Below the pieces are notes generated by a model. It was not told where the DNA came from, made no database searches, and saw only the letters and a list, made by a program, of their open reading frames with translations. From Penicillium oxalicum (taxonomy: Eukaryota > Ascomycota > Eurotiomycetes > Eurotiales > Aspergillaceae): a stretch of DNA of 64,000 bases. The stretch is taken from assembly GCF_001723175.1 (NCBI RefSeq), contig NC_064652.1:868001-932000 (forward strand), read 5' to 3'. The position numbers were made by a program, and so were the translations under genes. Positions 55,478 through 64,000 of the stretch are shown here, in pieces (position 1 is the first letter of the stretch; each line of letters starts with the position of its first letter).

Positions 55478-56643
55478 TCAAGCAGCCCAGTCGGAGTCCA
55501 GAGGGTGACCCTTTCCACGAGACTGGAGGATAGCCGGAAGATAAGTGGGAGTCACGGTGACACGGGGTTCGACCGGAAGAGGCGCTTCGGGCACAGGCTG
55601 AGATTCTGAGGCGCTGGCCTCGCTCACACTTTCATCAGCCTTGCCCCCCTTCTTCTTCGTGACTTTCTTGCTGGAGACGGTCGTCCAGTCATCGTCTCCG
55701 TTGGAGGCACCGAGAATGCGCAGTTGCTCCTCCTCAGAAGGTAGGTTCTGATCCCACTTCTTGGGCGCCGGGGCAGCAGAGGAAGGCTCAAAGGTGTCCA
55801 GAAGTTGAACAGGCGTTGCGGCAGCTGGAGAAGGGGTAGTGATTGGGGCCGAGTGGGTGGCTCCGTTGGCGGCAGGCTTCGCGCCTTGAGTTTGCCATGC
55901 GTTGCTAGACGGGGCCTTTGAGCGAGCAGCCTCCTGTCGCTCGTGTTCGCGGGCAGTGTGCAATTGCTTCTCAAGAAGCTTACGGCGCTCGGCCTCGGCC
56001 TCGGCAACCTGTTCCTTGCGCGCCTCGTTCTTGAGGCGATTCTGACGCTGCTTCTTTGTCTCGACCTGCTTGAAGCTTTGAGCCTTCTGTTTCTTGGGCT
56101 GGGACTCCACGTTGCCAGTAACGCGGAGAACGGAGGCACCGGGAGCGGGAGCTTCCAGCATATCAGAAACGTATCCGGCGGCAGGGGCGGTGGCGTTCAC
56201 TTCGGGGGAGGCTGCGGGGAGAGGTCGTCATCAGCATCCGCGCCGGTGGTAGAGGAGGCGTGGGAACCGTTTCCAAGCTGAGTTGTCTTCTTGGCCTTCT
56301 TCTTCTGGCTCTTGGAGGTAGGGGCCGCGACCGGGGAGATTCCCTGCTTGATCGCAGCAAGACGTCTGGCCATCTCCAAGCGGTCAACATCCTCATCCGG
56401 CTGATCGTCTTCGGTGGTCGCAGGTGAAATCACGGTCTTCACCTCGGGCTTCTTTTCAGAAGCTGGCTCGACGTTCTTGGGCTTGCGCTTCTGCTTCTTG
56501 GGGGCTACAGCGATTTCTGCTTTTTCTACCACCGTCTTGACGGCTGTCTTTGGCTTGGGAGCCGAGCCATTGGTGTAATACCATCCTAGGCCACCGGCCA
56601 CCACCAGCAGAATCGCCCAGCTGAGATACGGGTTCATTGTCAT
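55478..56643 (-). CDS. N-terminally anchored coiled-coil protein, frameshift in the sequence
   Basis: Two overlapping minus-strand frames (56643-56197 and 56200-55478) form one protein of about 388 aa if one base is restored. The start MTMNPYLSWAILLVVAGGLGW is a signal-anchor helix followed by a Lys-rich cytosolic-type region, suggesting an ER membrane protein with most of its mass outside the lumen. A charged coiled coil (KQRQNRLKNEARKEQVAEAE onward, about 200-245) and a C-terminal DDDWTTVSSKK segment, seen in several ribosome- or ER-associated proteins, follow. The first frame ends QPPPK-stop, the second goes on EVNATAPAAGYVSD. The junction is a C5 run in the coding strand (plus G5 at 56204-56208); six C would read QPPPEVNATAP. 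No GT donor fits an intron there. I do not recognise a named family. Confidence 0.78.
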
Positions 56644-59255
56644 TGAGCTGGATGTTTGCAGTCAGTCTCGAAAGCGCCTTTGGATGCTTAGAAAAGACCC
56701 GGAACGGGGGTGAGCGGGGGACGAACGAATAATCAAAAGCCCGTTGGAATGAAACAGTACTGTCCTCGTCTCACGTGGCACAAGGTGACCAACAGAACCC
56801 AGCAAAACAATTGTTGTCGAGTAGAGTCTCTCAGATGAAGATGAACGGCTGCCTGCGTGCCGGTTCAAGAAGTTCAGGGGACCTGAAACAGTCTCTCTCG
56901 AAGGAGCTTCCGGGAGGGGGGACTTAGAAACTTCGAAGGAGCCGGTCTAACAGTGAAGTTGTCGGAGCCTGAATGAAGTCGACACCGAAAATTCCAAGAT
57001 CTCCAGCTTGGGCTGTGTCTGTGACAGAATTGACGGGTAGACTGGGGGACCTGGCTGTTGATCCAACAATGCCACGCCTCAATTGGGACAGTTGAGGGGT
57101 GGGAACGCGCTCGGACAAAGAAGGAACCAAAGGACAAACGCAGAAGCTGTTCTCAGCGAGTTGATCGCATGAATAGCGAAGCTGCGCGAACGGCGTCAAT
57201 TGGTGGGAGGAAGAGAAGGAAAAGGGAAAGTGTCTTAGAGGAACATTGATCGAGGGATAGGAGAAGCGAGGACGAGACCAGAGCGGCCGAAAAGGACACG
57301 CTGAGCTAGACGACGGTAATGTATTGCCGGACAGGTTCTGTTACAGGACGGTATGATGTTGATGTGGCGGACATCTGGACCGCTTGCTGCATGTCCTGCG
57401 ACCTGCGACCCGCACAGCCGGCGGCGGGAGTGATCCCGCTCAATGATTGAATATTTGGATTTTTCAGCGTCGAGTGCTTGCTACCTGTGACTCTCGATGA
57501 GTCCTTAAAGATACCTCTCTTCTCCTTGGGCGCCATTTTAATCTATTAGCCCTGCGGAGTTGAGGTGGTTACGGTTTTGTTGACCACCATCTCCATCCTC
57601 GGCATCCCCCTGAAGTCTCACAAATGGAACAATGCGTAAGTATGTATTCCATCGGTAAAATACATTACCCGGTCGACCTGCGGTCCCTTCACGGTTGGAG
57701 ATTGTTTGCGACTCGTCCACCAACAACAAACGAACCCACTCACGCACGAATCATTTGTAGCCACAGCCTCCTTCTTCGACTTGGACTACCGGTATTCAAT
57801 CCCTCTCACATCCCTAGTCCCCCGTCCTAGAGGCTGACAAGGGGGAATGGCTACGTGTGAGAGGCTCCAGATTCAGACGCAGGTGTGGACTGTGTGGGCT
57901 TCTGTGGAGAGCTACACGGGGGGACCGTGAACAGGCCACGTCTCCTCCACTGCTCCCCCACCATTCATCCTTGCCGTTGGGTCCTGGCGCATGGATAATG
58001 AGACCATCGTGACACGGCATCAATCAGGTACGGAACGAGAGGATGTACGTGAGCCGGTCTTGAGACCATCGGCCGAGTCATCCAAATCTGGCCTGATCGC
58101 TTCTTGGTTTCTGGCGCATAAGGCTAGGAACGGGATCGGAGAGTCAATCAGGGGTTGTATTTAGGTTTCGAGCCTTGAATAAGCAGCTTACAAGTTCCGC
58201 CGACCTGAGTGATGTCGTGCCTGATGTATCTTGAAGCACCACCATACATCTGGTGCAAGATTTGGCATGAATTTCTCTCTGAACTGGGTGTCGATCCGGC
58301 AGTCGGCTGCATAGCCCGGCCCCTTGCAGCCAGTCCGAGTCTTCACGCCTGCGCCACGAGGCGCGGAATAGCGCTGCCGAAGCTCGGGCGTCTCTGCAGC
58401 CCTTTCTCACCCATCAAGGCGCCTTAGCCCCTACGTGGAGCATCAATTCTCCCAGTGGGTAACCAGTGACGCCAGGCACGCCACTTCGCAGGGATAGGCG
58501 AAAGTGGCTACGCTACGTACAGTCCTGGCCTGATTGGCATTCGTATCTACACAATGAAAAGCTATTGCACCTTGCACTTTCAGCTTGAACTTGCAGGCCA
58601 AGCTGCCAGGTACACGGCCGTTGTCAGCAACGCATCGAGGTACCGTCCACTCCACGTGAGTGCCCGCTGCCCGTCTTGGTTTGATTGGGAGCTTCAAGCG
58701 GGATTCGACACGGATCGTAGTGGTTATGGGAGAGCGCAGAACTTTCCAATCTTGTAGTGCACAGATCACCCAAACGGTGTCGACTCCCGGAGAATGGTAG
58801 CTCGTCAACAATGGTGTGCGTATATGGGGGACACAGGTTTTGCTGTGTATCGTCGCGTGGTTGGGTTTTTGCACCATCCTAGAATGTAGATAGCCCATCA
58901 AGGATCTGCCGCAGCACGTGTGGCTGGCTTCTAACGGATGAAACCTGATGGAGCCATTGGCATTTCGTCTGAGCCTAGATCGAGATCATCCCCGGGAAAT
59001 TTGATTGATATGACGAACGCGAGACTACGATGGATAAAAGAGGATCCAAACTGGCAACAAGAGATAGAACTTGCAGCGGGGCGGTTGATGACAGTGATCC
59101 GCATCGGGCAGATGTCTGGCTCCGTCGTACGTGGGGTCGAGTGCCTGAGGAAGCAGCGCCGTGAATAACCTCCCGAGCGACTTTCTCCCATCCAAGTGTA
59201 CTTGGTCCTTTCTCTCCTACGACTGATTCGCACATACATCCACAGGAGATTCAAC
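56644..59255. other. 2.6-kb intergenic region, no firm gene
   Basis: Region between divergent genes (membrane protein, minus; nucleoside hydrolase, plus). A 76-codon opening at 57306-57536 (minus, starting MAPKEKRGIFKD) is the only one with a plausible start, but it lacks family resemblance and shows no convincing continuation. Nothing else is supported. Confidence 0.5.
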
Positions 59256-60860
59256 ATGGCCCGCACCAAGATCATTCTGGATACTGACCCGGTAAGTCTG
59301 ATTGTGACCGCAGAGGGAAACACAGGATGCATGCTGACTTTCTCAGGGCATCGATGACATCCTTGCTCTGCTGTTGGCTCTGTCCGCCAAGCCCGAGGAG
59401 CTGGAATTGCTGCTGATCTCATTGACTTTTGGAAACATTGAAGTCAAGAGGTATGACCCTTTGCCCACCATGAATCCGTGGGCCCGATTTCTAATTGAGA
59501 AACTAGCTGCCTCCGAAATGTGGTCTCCATGTTTCATATCCTCGAGCGGGAGATGCAATGGCGACGTCAGAACGGCCGCCCAGAAGGATATGGAGTTCTG
59601 CACGCATCGCGTCCGATCATCGCCGTTGGTGCGGAGGATCCCCTTGAGGATCAAAAGTTGCTAGCTGATTACTTCCGTATGTGCTTTTGCTGATGATTCC
59701 TTGCACCGCCAAACCGTTGTGGACAGTTTCTTTTTTCCCGCTAACATTTCTCCCCACAGACGGAATGGACGGCCTTGGAGACATTCATACGACAGTATGT
59801 CAATCCTGACTCTGGCCCACTTTGTATGGGGAAGAAAAAGAAAACCGTCGTATGATTAACCATTGACCAGCACCCACATCTCACCCCAAGCCAGGCTTGG
59901 GAGCATCTCTTTGACCCCGCAAGTGATCTCGAGGGCATCGAAGCTGTCGAGACCGGAGCGAGCCACGGGGATCGTTTGTTCACCCCCTCAAAACTTCCCG
60001 CGCACAAGGAAATCCTCCGAGCATTGCGCGAAAACGAGCCCGATACGGTGACTCTGGTCGCTGTTGGCCCGTTGACCAACCTAGCTCTGGCAGCCGCCGA
60101 GGATCCCGAGGCTTTCCTTCGGGTGAAGGAAGTCGTAGTCATGGGCGGTGCTGTCAACATGCCTGGAAATGTGAGTTCAACCTGATCACAAAGCCTTTTC
60201 AATGAATATCAGTATTCACACCGTGCGCAGGTCACCCCCGTCGGCGAATTCAACGCCTACGCAGACGCTTTTGCCGCTGCTCGAGTCTTTGCACTCACAT
60301 CTCCCAACCCTAACACGACCCTGCCGCCTTCCAAGACATCTCAACTGCAGCCATACCCTGCCCAGCTCAGCCGTCAACTGACCCTGCGTCTGTTCCCCTT
60401 GGACATCACCCTGCGCCACAATCTCTCCCGTGGCGAGTTCCGGGCGGCCGTGCTTCCTCTCGTTGAGGCGGGTTCCCCACTCGCCGAATGGGTCTCTGCT
60501 TTCATGGCCCACACGTTCAAGACCCTGGAGAAACTGCACCCGGGCCACGTTGGAGATGATGCCTCGCTGAGCATGCATGATCCAGTCTGTGTCTGGTACG
60601 CTCTCACCTCCGATGATCCGCTCTGGGTGCCATCCACCACGTCTCCCGAAGATATCCGTATCGAAACGACGGGTCAGTGGACTCGAGGAATGTGCGTGGT
60701 CGACCGCCGCAACCGCCACCCCATCGAGAGCGAGGAGGCGAGCTCCAGCGACCATGGCTTCTGGTTGAGTAAGCGTGCTGGCAACCGAATCATTCGAATG
60801 GATGGATCTCCGGTCGAAGCCTCGTTCGGCACGGTCATCATTGATAAGCTTTTCAAGTAG
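59256..60860 (+). CDS. inosine-uridine preferring nucleoside hydrolase family protein
   Basis: Six exons (59256-59291, 59347-59450, 59507-59676, 59760-59794, 59871-60170, 60231-60860) give 424 aa with consistent phases; introns run 55-83 nt. These enzymes split ribonucleosides to base and ribose in nucleoside salvage. The calcium-binding signature DTDPGIDD is at residues 9-16, with the first intron exactly between DTDP and GIDD. The family motifs [13 protein letters not shown] and [12 protein letters not shown] follow. [15 protein letters not shown] and the late [10 protein letters not shown], with the catalytic-type His331, complete the site. The protein is longer than the bacterial enzymes (about 310-340), mainly through extra residues in exon 3 and near 360-400, as is usual for fungal relatives. 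No signal peptide is seen. Confidence 0.93.
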
Positions 60861-62029
60861 ACAATCCGTTGCTCCGCTGCATTAGATAGTGTATATAATG
60901 TTGCCATTTAAAATAGAAAAAAAAAATCTATACCTTGTCTCGTCAAAAAGTGAGGGTGAATGCTAGGCCGACTACCAATTGAACCCCTTGGAGTGCGCAA
61001 ACACCATTTATCATGCTGTTGATGCCCATCCATCGCCTCAGGGCACTGAACAGGACTTTTTCCCAGCCATCAACTCTACCAACCCAAAAGAACAACCAAA
61101 GTGATCAAACACGTGGCTCAGCCATCTCAGTGCCATGCCGGACTTACAATTTTGAAAGAATTTGGGTTCAACAGTCCACCTGTCCAGGACCAAGGTCCAC
61201 ATCATATGAAGAGATGTCCATCCCCCCCCCCTGCCTTGAGACATCTAGACCTCTGCGCATTCTTCGGGGTTTGCTCCACCTTTCTGGCCAAAGTCATGGC
61301 AAATAAACCTCTTTTCACCCACACAGGAAGATCTAACTGGTCAATTAAAGGGGCCAAGAAAGTCCAGGAATGTCCATAACCACCGGGGACAGCCTGGCCT
61401 CTGGACTTTGTTGACTTGATCCCCCATTAACTACAACTCTATCAAAGTTCCGAAGATCTAACAGTCAGAAATTCCCCGAAACTTTCTAGCATCTACAGAG
61501 ACAAAAATTGATAGCAGATATTCATCGCACGCTGGAGAGATTGTATCACATTTATATCCCTGTCTCTCTTAAAGCGTGTTCGTACCACGAGTGTAAAAAA
61601 ACTTCCAACGGCCTCGTTGAGCGAGCCATGCCTACAGTAGGTATTCTCCGACCTGACGAGGGAATGTGGACCACCAGTCCAGCCATCAATGCATGTAGCG
61701 GCCAGAAAAATGTCGACCATGACGGGGCTCAATAGCAGGCTCTTGAAATTCCAAAGCCGCAGAGCCATAACCTGAAAGCCTGATTCAAAAGAAAAACCAT
61801 CTCTAGTTGTGCGGAATTCCTCCTGGGTGGATGGGGACGTCAGGTAGATAAAGAGCTTAAAAAGCCCCTTCAAGCCCGGGATTAGATAGAACACTCTCCA
61901 ATTCAACTGACATCTCTCCAATACCTTCATTCACGACAACACATACAGGGCATCACTCTTAGTGCCCAAACTAGCTCACGCTTCCATTCCAAATCAAAGT
62001 ATCTGAAATCTACCACTGGATCATCCACA
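60861..62029. other. intergenic, no gene seen
   Basis: About 1.2 kb between two plus-strand genes. Only short openings are seen. The last 100 bases before the next ATG read TCTACCACTGGATCATCCAC, an ordinary leader. Confidence 0.55.
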
Positions 62030-62514
62030 ATGTACTTTTCAAACATCCTCACTGCATCTGTGCTCGGAATGGCCAGCCTGTCCCTCGCTCTGCCCCGAGC
62101 ATCCAAAGTCCACCAGGGCAAACCCTTGGCCATTCGCATGGCTGGCGAAACTCCCAGCATGTCCATGTCCACACCCTCACCCAGTGCCAGTTATGCCCCC
62201 ACGGAGACTGGCCCTACGGTCCCCGACGTTGCCCAGGGGACCTTGGTCGAATCCAACGCGGACGTTCCCAATCACGTCAAGCACATCAATCACTGCTTGG
62301 AGCTGTGTTCACTAGAGGCGCAGACCTGCAATATTGCAATCCCGAATGATGATCAATTCTGGTAAGTCGTTGTGTTGTCAAGGCATTATTTTTTTGGGAA
62401 AGGGGGGTTCTTCTTTCTTCCCAAATCGCCAGGCAGGGGGCTAACTTGGAAACTCGTAGTCGGGAAACGTACACGGGGTGCATGGAACGTTGTCGTCCGG
62501 ATGATTTCCAGTAA
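62030..62514 (+). CDS. small secreted cysteine-containing protein, 137 aa
   Basis: Two exons (62030-62361, 62433-62514), with a 71-nt intron (GTAAGT donor, GCCAG acceptor). The first 20 residues (MYFSNILTASVLGMASLSLA) are a good signal peptide, with cleavage likely near ALA-LPR. A Ser/Thr/Pro-rich stretch (40-65) follows, then a compact C-terminal part. Its five cysteines are Cys89, Cys93, Cys100 in exon 1 and Cys127, Cys131 in exon 2. The two CX3C pairs (HCLELC and GCMERC) mirror each other across the intron, which supports the splice. A second AG at 62436 gives an alternative, Lys-rich tail without cysteines ending at 62569 and is judged less likely. I do not recognise the family; small secreted proteins of this kind can be effectors, antimicrobial or wall proteins. 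Confidence 0.62.
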
Positions 62515-64000
62515 AGGAGCGATGATCGGGATGAAGGGAGATGGAAAAGAATGGAGGAGTGGGTAGGATTGGAGTCTGGTATTGGTCTTGCGAGCGAGCG
62601 ATCTACTTCTTTTTTAGACAGATTTATGTGCGATGAGGAGAACTGGAAGTGAATGGAATAACACGCAATGTGTCTTATCATGGACTTGCCAATCAAAATG
62701 TGAACATGTTCTGCCTCGTGAGGGGATGTATGCTACGTATTCACTCGATTTTATCCCTCTTTATGAGACGTGGAATACCTTTTTTTGCCGGGGGAGGGGG
62801 ACAAGCAGCCTGCTTAGTAGGGAGTAGACTCGAATACTCATGAAGAAATATGGTGATTAGAATCTCGAGACTTGTCATTCTGCTGACATTGATATGGATC
62901 TCATCTGCACGGACTCTGGCGTTTTGATCTCATTTGCAGTGCATGTACGTACTCGAAATGACCGGGGATTACTTTTACTGCGGCGCTCACCTTGACCTTC
63001 AGACATCAAGTTGGGGCGAGAGGGGGCTCCAGCTCTTCGGAATCCGGGGGATAGACTGGTAGGGTCAAGAACTCAGAGCCAAGTTTCTGATCTCTGAACC
63101 TAGCGCGGTATTTGGCAAAAGATCTGGTGATTCCAAGAACGGAAAAGAAGAAGAAAAAGAAAGGAATGAAAGAAGAAATGACCAGAAAAAAAGCAAGGAA
63201 AGAAGAAAAGCAAAGAAAAAGCTTGAATTTGGTATCTTGACAGATGGAAACCACAGAGATCGTGCTCGCCTGGTACATAGGGATGTCGATTATCCAATGT
63301 TGACAATCACCGACCCGCTAGGGGATATTCGCGTAGTTACTGAAAGAGGAGAGAAAGAGAGAGGGCGAGGCATGGTATTGCAGATCCGAAATTATTCCCG
63401 AGTTGTGTGCCGAAGAGTTCAAGAACCCCCCCCCCCCCCTTTTTTTCAATTCGAACCTCTCTCACTGGCTCCACGTGAAGATCTACAGATCCGTTTATTG
63501 TTGAATGACAGAGCAAGATGGAGGGCGAGTTGTCCGCCATTCGGATCCTCTAAACATGAGTCGAAGGGAAGTCATTCCATGGTTTCAAAGTCGAATGGAC
63601 TGACAGGACTGGCACTCTGGCGATCAGGCGGAGACGGGGCTCACGTGAAAAGTGAAAAGAGCCTTCAGAGTGGCCCTCAGCAGGTTCATTTGTCCGTCCA
63701 TCTGATCCATAATTTCGTGTCTGGGCATTCCATTGCCCAGACGATGCAGCGCAGAAGAATGAGCAACGGGTGAAAAGACAATTGCCTATCGATTGATGGA
63801 AATTGAGGTCGTATCTTAAGCTCACATGGAGAGTTTGATCCTAAGCAGTAAGCCTGCTCACGGGTCCAGTTTCAGAAGGCATTGTTGAGGGAAAACGTTG
63901 TCTCGTGTCTCTAAAATCTGACCGCAGACAATCTCTCCACACGTCAACCCGAGGTTTGTCAAAAGTGATACGTGCTCGAACCGTTACCAAGCACGCACGC
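62515..64000. other. intergenic to window end, no gene seen
   Basis: About 1.5 kb. An A/G-rich stretch (63140-63230) and a C14-T7 run (63426-63446) stand out. The longest opening (63237-63773 plus) runs through the C run and has no family resemblance, so it is not called. Confidence 0.5.
63426..63446 (+). repeat. C14 followed by T7
   Basis: Fourteen C residues directly followed by seven T residues, outside any called gene. Confidence 0.9.

Noticed and set aside
57306..57536. 76-codon minus-strand opening starting MAPKEKRGIFKD
   Set aside because: The start looks plausible and a GTATCT donor lies inside, but no continuation exon or family could be supported.
63237..63773. 178-codon plus-strand opening at the window end
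   Set aside because: Runs through a C14-T7 tract (reading PPPPPFF) and shows no family resemblance or good start context.

Overview
The window looks like nuclear DNA of a filamentous ascomycete, most likely a Eurotiales-type fungus (Aspergillus/Penicillium relatives). The reasons are: many short introns (about 55-130 nt) with GTAAGT/GTGAGT-like donors and CAG/TAG acceptors; monocistronic genes on both strands; a fused three-domain HIS4; a verprolin and a secreted GH47 mannosidase of fungal type; and CT-rich leaders. I see no operons, rRNA, CRISPR array, or convincing tRNA or transposon. All exon joins were deduced by reading splice sites and checking that the frame is kept; none has transcript support. 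Layout: 1-196 holds the 5' end of an unrecognised minus-strand gene. 2.2-7.5 kb holds an alternative mitochondrial NADH dehydrogenase, an amidase and a short-chain dehydrogenase. 9.0-10.7 kb holds a Mn-superoxide dismutase without a targeting peptide and an unknown 186-residue protein. 12.2-18.3 kb is a housekeeping block: TAF9, CMC1, UTP11, DRE2. 19.0-21.8 kb is HIS4. 24.7-28.5 kb holds a secreted alpha-1,2-mannosidase and a TPR-like protein. 29.2-35.9 kb holds the lipin PAH1 divergent from a membrane-anchored fibronectin-III/coiled-coil protein. 36.6-39.2 kb holds THG1 and TMA23, convergent. 40.6-45.1 kb holds a NEDD8-type protease (DEN1), verprolin and LSM8. 45.1-53.4 kb is gene-poor, with a single unknown 370-residue gene, palindromic GTAC-rich spacers, a perfect hairpin and a C33 run. 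53.4-56.6 kb holds the cargo receptor ERV29 (SURF4) and an ER-type membrane protein. 59.3-62.5 kb holds a nucleoside hydrolase and a small secreted cysteine-containing protein. How the genes relate: most are unrelated core functions (transcription, ribosome biogenesis, Fe-S assembly, respiratory assembly, lipid synthesis, tRNA maturation, splicing, secretion), so this is a conserved chromosomal stretch rather than a metabolic cluster. The most striking anomaly is that four otherwise intact genes between 34.6 and 56.2 kb (FN3/coiled-coil, verprolin, ERV29, membrane protein) carry six single-base length changes, each at a short homopolymer, that break the reading frame; one base gained or lost at each restores family-like proteins with the right exon phases. 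This fits homopolymer sequencing error better than gene decay, but it must be resolved before those gene models are used. I did not find a clear new multi-gene system.
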